Origin: Epiperipatus broadwayi
Lineage: Eukaryota > Onychophora > Udeonychophora > Euonychophora > Peripatidae
Length of the DNA: 64,000 bases
Assembly: GCA_028023455.1 (NCBI GenBank)
Contig: JAQFVV010012416.1
Span: 4,757,594 to 4,821,593, forward strand
Direction: 5' to 3'
Part shown: piece by piece, positions 35,132 to 47,154 of the stretch
Position numbering within the stretch: position 1 is the stretch's first letter
Layout of the letters: every line of letters starts with the position of its first letter
Notes under the pieces: model-generated
What the model was told of the DNA's origin: nothing
Databases searched by the model: none
The model's input: the letters and a program-made list of their open reading frames with translations, nothing else
Translations under genes and position numbers: made by a program

Positions 35132-35861
35132 GGTACTTTTGTATTATCCAGTTTATCAAGCTTGGCAGCCTTTTTTTAATTATACAGTTTCAGGGGCCCT
35201 ACAACTATGTGTTGTTATTTATTTATTTTTTTTTCAATTTTATTTTACCAAATATATGTTGGTTATTAAGTTTTAAAAAAAATTAATAAATCAATTATAA
35301 ATTCCATTCTGAAGGTTTATTTCAATTTTTTAAAATTTACAATACAACTTATAAATGCCGACACCCTATTGTAGTTTGGGTACATTCAGCGGCTTTATTA
35401 TTGTCATTCCCATTTTGGCAAAATGATGAAAGTTTGGAATCTTTCTTTGACAGAGGAGCATGCAATGGAATATTTCCAAAAATACAGGATCCTGCCCTCA
35501 CAAAAAGTCTGAATTAATGAGCATGATATGACACTTTATGTTTCTTATATATTTTTTATTTTTATATAATTAAGTTGAAGTCTGTGTTAATGGGCCAATA
35601 TGACACTTGTTATTTTTTATACTTTTATTATTTTTATATTAATAAGTTGACTTAATACAAAAAAACAATACTAAAGTGGAAATATTATAATTAATGTTTG
35701 CAGAAAATTTTCTTTTTAAAAAAATAGCAATAATAGTAAAAACTGTAAATATTGGTTTTTTGTCAGCCATTTTGTTTTAAACAATTATTGTATGCCCCTG
35801 AAACTATATAATTAGAAAAAATGGCTGCCAAGCTTGGTAGAAAAGATAATACACAAGTATC
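35132..35861. mobile_element. TIR element, possible Merlin (IS1595-like) remnant
   Basis: Inverted arms of about 66 bp, 35132-35197 and 35794-35861, share AAGCTTGGCAGCC and AGTTTCAGGGGC. Inside, 35390-35515 encodes FGKMMKVWNLSLTEEHAMEY, then FQKYRILPSQKV, which resembles the N-terminal part of Merlin/ISXO2-like transposases (aIxxLqxxgxLP..k.C.CG). The zinc-binding Cys residues are lost after KV. Two direct ~60-bp repeats (TGACACTTTATGTTTC and TGACACTTGTTATTTT) follow at 35529 and 35600. No perfect target duplication was seen. Confidence 0.45.
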
Positions 35862-36984
35862 TAATTTTCTTCTTAGTTTATTCTACATAATTAAACAACT
35901 TCATGGGAAAATTCATATCAGTTTTATTATCATTTTTATTGAGAATTGATAGTGTTCACTGTAAGATAAAATTATAAAACATTTGAGCAATGTGTTCTGG
36001 TCATAATGTAATTCATGTTATACCACTGATTTTAGATAAATAAATTATTCACCTCTTAGAAAAACCAATTATCGTGAATGAATTTTGTTGAAATTTATGT
36101 GGGAGAATTTAATGTAATCAGGTACTTTCAATATACAATTGACAAACTATATAGATTATAAGTAAGAATATTGGGATCATATTTTAGCATTAACGATCAA
36201 ACTTTGAATATATAATAGTCACTTTTTCATTCTCTCTTCATTTTTTCTTACTATCTTTAGTAAATTATATTAATATACAACATATTTTTAATGATGCTCT
36301 TATGTCATTGGTTCAGTCTTTGTACTAATCATGTCATTAGAAATGAGTCTTGGTTCAACTACCTTCTTATTAATAAAACACATAGCAATTCTGACTTCAA
36401 TCATTTTTGCTTTCTTTCTCTGTTTAACTTTTTATTTTTTGTATTTCTCTTTTTATCTTTTTTTTTTTAAAATTAGAATGGTCATTGCTTTATATTTAAA
36501 AGCAATAATTTTCTTTGACTTTTTTTATTTATCTATCAACTTTAATTATTTATCTTTCCTCTCTATGATTTAACACAGAAGTATAGTAGTGGACATTGGA
36601 ACTTAGGGTCCATGGATTATGACTTCATACCTGGCATTCCCATTATTCTAATTTATTTGGAACTCTTGCACAGTATACCATTCAATTATTTATTTATTTT
36701 ATGATTTGTCTTTTAAATATTTTTATCTCTCTTTTCTTTTCTTGTTGGCAAATTCTCTGCATATTCAGCAAATGTGAAGCAAAAATCTTAAGCATATCTA
36801 CTTAATTTTTGGACTTTAATTTGCTTAGCGATGATTACAGTAATATATTATATAGTAGAATGCCATGTAACTAAATCTATCACTCCCTTTTTTTGCTGTA
36901 ATATTTTATGTAAATAAAATTTGCACATCTTCAAATGGTTTATAGCAAAAAGTTTTGTTATATTTATACATACATATTATCCAA

Positions 36985-37115
36985 TATTTCAATTATCCTG
37001 CAGTCTTTCTTAGAGCTAATGCTATTTCAGTTTCTCTCTTTTTTTTTTGTAAATTTTTAAGAAACTGAAATAGTATTAGCTCTGATGAAGACTGCAGGAT
37101 AGTTGAAATACCAGG
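36985..37115. repeat. Foldback with hammerhead-like edges
   Basis: Arms around a pyrimidine-rich loop: AATTATCCTGCAGTCTTTCT with TAGAGCTAATGCTATTTCAG, against CTGAAATAGTATTAGCTCTG with ATGAAGACTGCAGGATAGTT. The right arm reads CTGATGAA-GACT-gcaggat-AGTT-GAAAT, the same layout as the family C motif. Confidence 0.75.
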
Positions 37116-37189
37116 TTGTGTATGTAAATATATAATAAAATTTTTTCCTATAAAGTGTTTGAAAGTATACAAATTATATTAATATAGAA

Positions 37190-37790
37190 CCCAATTATCA
37201 GGTGGTAGGGTTTTTACTAAAATTGATCTAAAACATGCATACTTTCAACTACCTGTGGATGGTCAGGCTGCAAGAGCATTATCAATAATAACCCATAAAG
37301 GGTTATTCAAAATGAACCAGCTGCCTTTTGGTACATCAGTTGCCCCAGCAATATTTCAGAGAATCATGAATCAACTAACTGCTAGAATACTGGCCACACA
37401 ACCATATTTTGATGATGTCACAAACACCAGAACAACTCTGGAATGCCACCAAGAAACTCTTAGACAAATTCAAAGCCTATGGCTTTAAAATAAACTTGGA
37501 TAAATGCATATTTGAAGCCAATGAGCTTGAATTTCTGGGATACAAGATAAATGCAAGTGGCATTCATCCAACTCAAAAGAAAGTGTGTAAAAAAATAAAA
37601 CTGTTAGGCCAGACAACTGTTAAATTACTATGCCTAACAAGACTTATACATACCATTGCTTGTGGCACTAGGTGACATAACAACTTATTAGACCATGACT
37701 GGTTCAGTAACTTAGGCTTTGCAATAACAAAAGTGAACCAGGTCATAACATTAAGAAAAAAGTATGGCACAGCAATTAAGCCAATACATT
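37190..37790 (+). pseudogene. Ty3/gypsy-like pol remnant: reverse transcriptase fragments
   Basis: 37205-37420 encodes VFTKIDLKHAYFQLPVDGQA, LFKMNQLPFGTSVAPAIFQR and QPYFDDV, where YFDD is the catalytic YxDD box. A second frame (37483-37585) continues FKINLDKCIFEANELEFLGY and GIHPTQKKV. After that comes LLDHDWFSNLGF (37687-37722), which resembles the segment that normally lies before the reverse transcriptase. RNase H and most of the integrase are missing. Confidence 0.8.
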
Positions 37791-37821
37791 CAAAAACTTT
37801 TCCACTAATAATAACATTGAG

Positions 37822-38205
37822 TTAGTGTACAGCCCACCATTTCATCCAGAAAGCAATGGCCAGGCAGAGAGATTAGTTCAAGAAGCAAAAAAGCTGATAA
37901 CAAAAATGGATACGGAAAGCTGGAATACCAGGATTTCCCAAACACTATTAGCAGAGCACCCCACATCAAATACAGCAATGGGAAAGAGTCCAACAGAAAT
38001 GCTATTCTATAGATCTCTGTCAACTAACCTGTCAGCACTGAAATCCAATCCCAAATATGTAGAAAAAGAAAACAGCAAAATAAAAGTACATATAGCACAC
38101 TCAGGTGTCTTGCAGAATGTGCTATGGGTCCACAAAATGGATACCAGCAGTGGTTACACAACTGAAAGGACTCTACACTTTAGTAATTCAAACAGTAGAT
38201 GATTA
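37822..38205 (+). pseudogene. Ty3/gypsy-like integrase C-terminal part
   Basis: The open frame encodes YSPPFHPESNGQAERLVQEA (the H-P-x-S-N-G-x-A-E-R block with the last catalytic Glu), then LLAEHPTSNTAMGKSPTEML (the typical YR-xxxH-T-T-GxSPxxLL block). It then loses similarity. It is the end of the pol frame just before the LTR. It is not functional because it lacks the earlier catalytic residues. Confidence 0.85.
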
Positions 38206-38439
38206 TCAACATCATCGCCACCTAAACCAACTGAGACTGAATTGTACAGAAATCTGAAGACAACAGCAAACAACCTGGGACAAGTACATCAAGTGAAAAT
38301 GATGACCATCAAACTGAAGACAGAAGCAAACAATTGGGGACTAGTCCATCAAACAAGGATGATGAACAAGACAAGAGCAGCAATAAACCTGAAAAAACAA
38401 CAAAGTGGACAACATGTCATCTAGTTCATCTCAATGACT

Positions 38440-39175
38440 ACATTCTCCAGGGCTAAATTTAGCTAGGTAAAGGGATTTCATATCTGATCTTGCCTTCAAA
38501 AGTGGACTAATCCAGATTCCTTCCTTATCTGATCGGATTCAACACATTTGCTGCTAACCAATGTGTAAACATGTGGACAACCAATGTATAATCATGGCCA
38601 AAGGGTAAAAGCAAGTATGGCCAGTGTGTATAAAATCCTACCATTAGTTAGGCTTTCTGAATCTGTTGCTGCCAATAAGGTAAGGGATCTGGCAATAAAT
38701 AGTCAGTCTTTTTGGAGGCAAGCCAGAGAACGACTATCTAACTATATGACTGAATGTGCTCTCCATTGAAACCACTTCCAACAGCGAAAGTGTACTATAT
38801 TCACTACTGATATGCAATGAGGCAAGTCCCGATAAGACTGGAAGCTGCGACTATGGCAGACTTGAGGCAAGCTGTCTAGTACAGCCGGAAGAATCATTTA
38901 ACACCCTCGAGGCAAGCTGTACAGTACAGTCGTAAGAGTTAAGACTAGAACTCATAAGGCAAGCTAACATATACAGCTACCAAATGAGTCCAGTCATTCA
39001 GCATGACCAGCTTATTATTGACTAAATTATGTCAAATTTTATTTATTAATTGTGTAATATTTATGTATATTTGTTCTACTAAATTACACGTTTTAAATAG
39101 CGAGTGTCTATATTTTCATCGATATTACTGTTGGTTTGAATATGAACCCTGAAATTTAGCTAAACACAACAACAA
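38440..39175 (+). mobile_element. Probable 3' LTR of the gypsy-like element
   Basis: Follows the pol remnant. A TATA box (TATAAAA, 38629-38635) and AATAAA (38694-38699) lie in LTR order. Four degenerate ~45-bp repeats of GAGGCAAGCTGTACAGTACA lie at 38817-38990. The right end may be ...AACACAACAACA at 39175. The left end and target duplication could not be set because the 5' LTR is absent. Confidence 0.6.
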
Positions 39176-39568
39176 TATAGCCAATTTTCATTTTTGTTTA
39201 ATTATACTTACAAAATGAGATTTATGGCATAAAATTTAGATAAAGCATCTATGTCTGCCATGTTTATAACATGGATTCAAATCCGAGCCAAATAAAACAT
39301 GAATATTTTTTCAGATTTTAATGAAGTTTAAGACTTTTTTTTTTAATAAACTGGTTCATAATTAAACTAACTAATGAATATTTGCTTATTTTTAGTTATA
39401 GAATAAAACAAGAATAAGAAATTCGAACTCTTACTATTAGAACATTAATAGATCTGGAGAGTACTCCCTTTTCGTCACTGATCCCTTATGAGGGATTGTT
39501 AGAAAGGGCAGTGGGTTATTTATTGCTATATGTTTTTACAAATATCTTTTTTTTAATTTATTTATTAG

Positions 39569-39714
39569 GGGAGTAATCTTCAAGGAGCTGACTAAACTTT
39601 ATCCCACACACGCTTGTAAAGAATTTAATCATGTTTTCCCATTACTTATTGACAATTGTGGTTATCGTGAAGATAATATTCCACAGCTATCAGTTGTTTC
39701 AGCATTTTTAAAAG
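39569..39714 (+). CDS. PAH: PAH exon e: 3' part of human exon 6 equivalent
   Basis: 146 bp. The acceptor TTATTAG ends at 39568 and the donor GTAAAT starts at 39715. It encodes [19 protein letters not shown], then NHVFPLL and a stretch with [15 protein letters not shown] and EDNIPQLxxVSxFL are conserved in the family. The N-H-x-F-P-L-L form of the middle part is typical of PAH, whereas tryptophan hydroxylase has a different sequence before LPLL. The last base (G) completes an Asp codon with the next exon. Confidence 0.96.
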
Positions 39715-42700
39715 GTAAATTTTTTCATTATAAATGAACAGAATATAAAATTTTACCATTTTATAGTAAGCTATTATTAATATTGCAATCTATTATAACG
39801 CTTTCTTAAAATTATATATGTATTTTAGTGCATGCATATGTCTGAAGGTGTCACTACTAGCCATGTTTAATAGCTAGTCATTTTTGGGTAAACCTAATGA
39901 TAGAGTAAAATTTATTTATTTAATATACTAAAAGATTTTTATTCATGTTTGGAAGATCTTAAATATTAGCACATTTCTCGAAGATGGAGATAAGAACTCT
40001 GGATTGGAAATTAGACATTAAAAAATAAATAAAGGATAAGCATTGAGGTTTTGAACTTTTAACAGTCGAATAATAAATGACCAAGTTTATGATGTCTTAT
40101 TTTGAATGTATCATGAGAAAAATGTAAATGTTTGTAAAAATAGTTCATTGTTTGTGGCGCTGCTATCGCAAAACAAACTAAGGCAATGTACAGTATATCG
40201 TAAAATTAAAGGTTGATATTAAATAGTCTATAATTTAACGGATCAAAAGTCTTAATATTTTTATTGTTAATCATAAATCGTTCGCGTATAATTTACACTA
40301 TAATGGTCTTTTCTAAAAAATCTGTCAAAATGGAATATTCGATTTTTTATTTTAATAATTTTGTTTATTCCAAGAATTCAATTAAACGTAATTTATTGTA
40401 TGTTGTACATTATAATGCAACAAATAAACTATCGTTTTATTGGTTATGAAAAATATTAGAGATAGTTTTGGATTTTTGGAACTTCATTATAAAATTCATT
40501 CTTGAGAATGTGATAATTTAATAAATATCCTGAAATACTATCCTTACAATTTATTGCATAAAATATTAAACAATTGCCTAAAAACAATCAGGATTTTGAG
40601 CAATTTATTATTGCAAAAGTATAATTTTAAAATATATATATAGTTTTTTCTTTTTTTTTTTCTAGTCCTATAACTTATATTTGTAGAAAGATCATTTACT
40701 GAACTTAAAATGACTAAATATTATAGGAGAAATACAACCTGATTAAACTATTGAACATCAGGAAGTATCCAAAATGGCCACGAAAACATTATTAGAGGAA
40801 TTTTTTAATATGGTAAAGACAAGAAAGTATTCTTTTTGATTTATAAAATAGATTTCAGTTAATTGAGAGTATTTATTTATTATTATTAATTATTTTTGTT
40901 GTTTTGTTATATATATCTATATTCAAAAAAGTATTAAAGTAATTGCTACAATTATTTATCCTAAGAAAAATATTTGTTTTATATAATTACCATTCCAAAT
41001 TTGATTTTCTTTTTTAATTAGAAATGTTATTTATCATGAGTATGTATCATTATCATAAAATTCACTTTTAAAGTTTTTTACACCCCATTTTTTGGAGTTA
41101 GAATGGCCCTATTTATTTTACCAATGATACTAATGGTATTAAACCACTAAATATCACATGATCACCATTTGTTTTGATACTAGTGGTGATAAGAAAAAAA
41201 CTCATTAATATTTGACAAATTTTTATTGCCTTTTCTGAATAGTATTTCTGCGCCATCGAGCATTACAATACTTATAATATTAATATCATCTATATTTTTT
41301 ATTACTTTTTACAATGCTTTTTTACAACCCACTATTGACAGTTTCGATTGCCCAGTTGGGGTAACTGAAACTGTCAATAGTGGGTTGTAAAAAAGCATTG
41401 TAAAAAATAATAAAGAATATAGATGATATTAATATTACATGGATTTGGCATTGCAATAAGAAAGACAAAGTTATCATTGGAATATTTTATGGCCAAAATC
41501 CAACATCTACAAGGGGTAGATGTTTATCTGAAGGTTTGTAATGATGTCATTTTACTTGCAGTTGTATATTATTCCAAATATATTCTTATAGTAATAACAT
41601 ACAAGTTAGTATAGAACATAGCATTTTCAAGTAAAATTTTCTTTTGATATTATGGTCTGATCAGAAGGATCTAACATGGGATTTCAGTCAACAATTTTTA
41701 AATTTACGAATCCTCAATTTAAAGTTATGCTTTATCCAATTAAATTATTCTATCAAAGGCACAGTCAGTAGAAATTTTATATCTTTATTCTCCCAATTTT
41801 TCCATATTTTTAGAAATCTTAATAAATTGCTTAAAACATAATGGATTATCACATTAGTGATATGTGTTATTATTTGCCATTCTTAGATAAACTCTTCTCC
41901 AAATTTTTTTCTTTGCATTTTTTCTCTCTACCTAATATTCTTAATGTTTTCCAATCAAATTTATGTTTATTGATACATGCTTGAACTGCAACTTTAGACA
42001 GGTCTATCTTTTTTTTTATTCTGTGTTTCTATAGAATGTCTAGTTTCTCCAATAGATGTCTCCACATGGAATTTCATAAATGCAGTTCACATTTTCCAGT
42101 ATTTCAAGTTTAGGCTTTGTAGAAATTCTTCACATTGTGTTATGATTTTTCTAAATCTCTCAACCTTTTACCCTTTGAATATTTGGAAACTTAATCACTT
42201 GCCCTAAAATATCCTGGACTTAAGCAGATATTTAAAAAAATCATACCACGAACATCTTGGAAATTAATGACTGTATAATGTTTTTTATGTGTCTGTCTTT
42301 ACATTTTTGTATAATTTGTGGAAGGAAACTGTTTTTAAATTGTGCAGTTTATCTTATTACTGATCTGTTCATTATGGGTAACATTTGTTTATATTTTTAT
42401 AAACATGTTGAATTTATATATTTATTATCATGGAGCTATAATTTAAAAAGAAAAAGAAGTGAAAAGTTGTGTATATAATTATATTTAATTTAATCAAATT
42501 GTTATGTAAATAAAAGGGTCACTTGAATATTCCATTACATAAAAGAAAGACAATTCCAATTGTTCATAAAGGAATAGCAAAAAAAAAAAAAACATTTCTA
42601 ATTTCCAGATGGGGATGATTTTGAAGGTTTTCTATCTTCACTTTATCATTTAACTAATAATAACTAGATACCTATTTACCATCTATGTTACATGAAAGAA

Positions 42701-43267
42701 AAATTTTCAGCTTGGTTGGAATCAGAAAAATTTTCCAAGTTTTAACTATACCTAAGTTTGAACACATGCCATAAAATGGCAACAGCTACTCTATCTTTAT
42801 ACTATAAGATCTTTTATGTAGATAAGTATATATATATAGATATTCTGAGAAAAAATATTAAAATATAAATACGTTTCGATATTGTTCTATTAGTCTGTAT
42901 AATCCGCTTAATGGCAATTTGCATTCAAAAGTAATTACAGTACAACTTATGTAACGTACTATTAAAAACTTATAATTATAAGTCCACTTCCGAACACAAC
43001 AAGTAAGATGTAAATAATTAGAAAAGGTTACGGGAAACCACAATTTCAATGTTTTCCCATAAAAAGTCACGGTGCACGAGAACATTGAGAAATAATATGT
43101 CCGACTGTAAAGTAGCTCCTTTAAAAGTTTGGCAATTGCTGGATACAGAATTATACAGGATTATACAAACTAATAGAACAATACCTAAATTTCTATATTA
43201 TTTATAGTTATTTCTATTTTTTTTATTATGTAAAATATTTTAATATTTTGAAAACTATTAATTTCAG
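39715..43267. other. PAH intron e (3.6 kb)
   Basis: Holds a ~70-bp-arm foldback (41277-41436). The rest (39715-41270, 41440-43260) is AT-rich, with only short open frames whose composition gives no sign of coding. No element was recognised there. Confidence 0.85.
41277..41436. repeat. Family C foldback, ~70-bp arms
   Basis: Arms 41277-41345 and 41367-41436 differ at about two positions. The 21-base loop (GATTGCCCAGTTGGGGTAACT) is a truncated family C motif, and the arms carry the family landmarks ACAATGCTTTTTTACAACCC and ACTATTGACAGTTTC. Confidence 0.88.
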
Positions 43268-43403
43268 ATTGTACCGGATTTACTATAAGACCAGTTGCTG
43301 GGCTTCTCAGTTCAAGAGATTTTCTTGCAGGGTTGGCGTTTCGAGTGTTTCATGCTACGCAGTATGTTCGGCATAAATCTCAGCCTATGTATACTCCTGA
43401 ACC
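43268..43403 (+). CDS. PAH: PAH exon f: pterin-binding region (human exon 7 equivalent)
   Basis: 136 bp, equal to the recalled human exon 7. The acceptor ATTTCAG ends at 43267 and the donor GTACGT starts at 43404. The translation has [20 protein letters not shown] and then [15 protein letters not shown] and [17 protein letters not shown] is the PAH signature loop of the tetrahydrobiopterin site; tryptophan hydroxylase has YLSPRDF. The Ala in FHATQY replaces the Cys usual in vertebrates. The final Pro codon is split CC/T. Confidence 0.96.
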
Positions 43404-45104
43404 GTACGTACAAATATTTGCAAAATATTTTATTGCAAAATCAACTTCTCATTAGATTTACACCAATATATCTTTAACAATCTATCCACTCATCTATCTA
43501 ACTAGATATTCATCTACTTACCTATCTGTCCAATCTATCTCTAGATTATTGTTTATCTCCAATGTACATCTTAATGTTGTAGCAATTACTAATGATTATG
43601 ACATAGCTATAAAATTAAGCTGCTAAAATATATTGCATTCAAAAATTCCAAACAATGGCAGATTATTACTAATTACTGATCATGTAATATTGTTATCCAT
43701 TGCCTTGTTCTCTAACTTGTTTTTAAGGAAAAAATGTGGTATACATACATTTTGTTGTCATCTATTAAATCACTATGCAGTTATATATCTCTAATAAAAA
43801 ACTTGGAATTTGTATTATAAATCATTCTGTAAACAATCATTGTCACGTTTGAATATCTTTTTGCATAGTTAAGTGCAGTTACAGAGTGGCATATTGGAGC
43901 AGTAACGATCCATCGATCGCAGCTCAGCTCTATCACTGTCGATGCTCAAATGTTAAACAGTGTTCCAAATGATAAACCATTAAATTATTTTTTACTATAA
44001 CTGATAATCTCATTATTAACTACAATATAAGCTCAGAATAATTATTACTAATGTGGGTAATCGTTACCAACAGACTGATTACAAACATACTAATCAAAAC
44101 TATAAATAACTTGGAAGGTCACCAAGTTGGTAGTTAACATCCCATTAATTATTGTTTACATGATAATCATTTGTTAACATAACTTGATTCACTCAGGCAA
44201 CCAGGTGCTTCTTATTACTTCTATTCACCCTATTCTAGAGTCATTACTGTAATTTTAAGTAGTAGGGTAGTGCTACAATATCACTATCTCTAGACAAGTT
44301 TCTGGATTTTTTATTCATTGGTGAAGACTAAATATTCAAAGCAGTAACTAATTCATTATATAATTTATCAATCTTCTTTTACTTCTGTCTACTATTTTTG
44401 TAAATAGCTTAAAATTAAAAAAAAAAAAAATTGAAATCAAGTTAGCTCTCTCTTGTATAATTGTATAGTTCTGATACCAGGCCAGTTTCTATATATTTTA
44501 GAAGGTTCTGTTTTATGTTAACCATAGGCCTCTATGTAAAAACTAACCAGAGTTCAAAAACCTTATAGTTTTTTTTTTTTTAAATTTCAAGCCTTTAACT
44601 CAAAACGTGCAAGGGAGTAAAATGTGACTTCTGTATACATTAATTTCAGTTTTGAATTCTGGTTTTCATTTACTTACGTCTGAGGAGGAAGATATTATAG
44701 TATTATACCATCTATGTCTTGACTATTGAAGCTTACGCTAAATGGACCAGAACAGGATGAAGAGAACTACTCTTGGAAGCATATGAATAAGTATACAAGA
44801 ATATCATGGAATATTGTTGATAATAACCAAATACTACTGTTAAAATAGATCAGAATTCTGTTTACATTGTCTGCATAATGATAGAAAAATATTCAAGAGT
44901 AGATCTCTTTGTTCTAGGTTGATTCTTTTATTATAAGCTTGAGAACTGTTGTGTGTAAGATTTGATATTTTATTCTTGCTTTCATATTCTTAAATTTAAA
45001 AAGGACTTGCATGGCCAACAAGATTAAGATTTTCAAAGCACAAAGTATTGACAAAATATAATTAAAATTCAAAATTTCAAAATTTTTATTAGAGAAAATA
45101 TTCA

Positions 45105-45730
45105 TCATCATCGTCATTTCCTATCATTATTAATCCACTGTATGATGAAAATCTCAAGTTTAATTCAGTTTTATCCATCCATAGCTTTATTTTACTCCAT
45201 CAGACTTTATTATATCATCATCCATCTCACACTTGGTTTTTTTCGTAGATCTTTTACAATACTTGGGTTCCAATTAGAGAGTTTAGTTATCTAATGTCAT
45301 CTTTGTTAGCCAATATATCTAGCCCCATTTAATTTTAGCATATTAAGTTTTTCGGTAACATTTAGTGATACCTTCTTGTTTTTTTCCACATATATTGCTT
45401 TTGATCCCTTCTTATTATTCCCAACACATATCTCTCTATCCACTTCTCTATATAGTCTGAAATCTCTGTATTGCTTTTGTACTAAGTAGACAACTTATAT
45501 TCATAAATAAGTAGTGATACTTTTTTTGAAATATTTAATTATTTCTAAAAAAGCATTCCATCCAAATTTAATTCTATATTATTTTTACAAATTATCTTTC
45601 CATCTATATTAAAAATATGACCAAGATATTTAGAGATATAAACTTCTTTTCAATTTTTATTTCCCCCCCTTTTTTAATTGTCTTTGGTCTTAGTTTCATG
45701 CTTTTATTTAATTGTTCTTATAACATTTTC
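45105..45730 (-). mobile_element. RTE-like fragment, back to back with the next
   Basis: Starts with ATCATCATCGTCATTTCC, a decayed triplet tail, and continues as the complement of the RTE C-terminal part (ATATATCTAGCCCCATTTAA and TTGTCTTTGGTCTTAGTTTC are recognisable landmarks). The orientation is opposite to 45793-45955. Confidence 0.75.
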
Positions 45731-45792
45731 TCAAGTTTGGGAATATAATTTGTGAAAATAATCACAACATGTATAAAATGTAGATTACTTAT

Positions 45793-45955
45793 GTAAGAGA
45801 TTGTAAAAGACCAAGTAAGATGGATGGATGAAATAAGAAAGTGTGCAGGGGTGATGTGGAGAAGAGAAGCTAAAGATCGGAGAAGATGGATTAAACTTGG
45901 AGAGACCTTCATCCTGCAGTGGATTGATAATGGTTGATGATGATGATGACTTATG
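45793..45955 (+). mobile_element. RTE-like fragment, last ~160 bp
   Basis: Encodes the ending VRWMDEIRKCAGVMWRREAK and then LGETFILQWIDNG stop, with a TGATGATGATGA tail. It is nearly identical to 5215-5350, so it is one of the younger copies. It is 5'-truncated 60 bp from the 5' end of the oppositely oriented fragment. Confidence 0.88.
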
Positions 45956-47154
45956 TAAATCTTCATTTATTTTTATTTCTTGAGTTTTCCATTTTTGTTC
46001 ACAATGTGCTTTTCATAAAACTATTATAAAAGTTTTCAAGATGTGGAATACCTAACCTCTACTGCACCCTTTTATTAACGTTAATCTTCTTAGTGTTAGC
46101 ATAAAAATGCTTGAAGTCAAATGCTTTCTCATAAACTATAAATCCAAAGTATCTATTCATTATTCCTTTCTATAACCTTTTTTTAATATTCATATGTTTA
46201 CTGTGCTATAACAACTTTTAAGTAAATTATATATATATCAGTGACAAAGCGTGACTTTTTTAGGAATGGAAGCACACTTCTTTTTTTTATAATGTTTTTA
46301 TTTCACTTGCTACAATTTTTATGTAATAGCACTTAATATATATATTATACACATCTAGAAAAATCTTAAACTCTTATCTGTAAATCAGAGAATATATTAT
46401 CAATATATTTTTATCTTCCAAATTCTTTTAACATTCTTAAAAGTTTTAACTGTAAATTAGGTCTTAGCATTGTTTGAACTTCTTATAATCAACGAGAATG
46501 TGAGAATGAGTTAGTCGAGTTTATTCCCAATCTCTATGTATTTAAAAACAATTTGACTGTTGATAAAAAAAATTGAAAGTGAATTTTTTAAATTGAATTT
46601 TAAAGCTTTTGAAAGTTTTAGTGAATTTTTCTACAGAAGCACTCATTCTGTTTAATACATGGACGCTTCATCCCTGATATATATACATATATATATATGT
46701 TAATCATTAATTTTTTAATAACTTTTGTCACGGTAGCTTTATAGTAACCTATCATCTCACTTAACGGTAATCATTTCCTGTGATTCTATTAAGCATATTA
46801 CAGTTTTGAAATACAAGGCAGTATCTTTTCTCACTTCTACATCTGAGTCCAAGTTTGTCCATAGCACTTTCATCTTTTCATCACTTTGGAATTCTGGTAT
46901 TAAAGTATCCCACTGTAATTTTAAAATGTTGTTTGGTCTGGTCAAAAGCATTTTATACAACTATATAAAAATCCTATACTTCCTTATCATAGCAAAAATC
47001 CATGTAATATAAATATGAATTATCTGCATTTGATATTTTTCATTAAATTGAATAACTAATCTTTTTATTCTATTAAGTATCCTATCAATCTTTGCAATAT
47101 GATTCTTCCATTTTTTATTTACAATAAATCTCAGTCCATTATGATATTTATACA

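Larger units (their letters stand above)
34670..39568. other. PAH intron d (4.9 kb)
   Basis: This is the extra intron that splits the equivalent of human exon 6. It holds the possible Merlin remnant (35132-35861), a foldback with a hammerhead-like loop (36985-37115) and the decayed gypsy-like element with LTR (37190-39175). I see nothing in 35870-36980 or 39180-39560. Confidence 0.9.
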
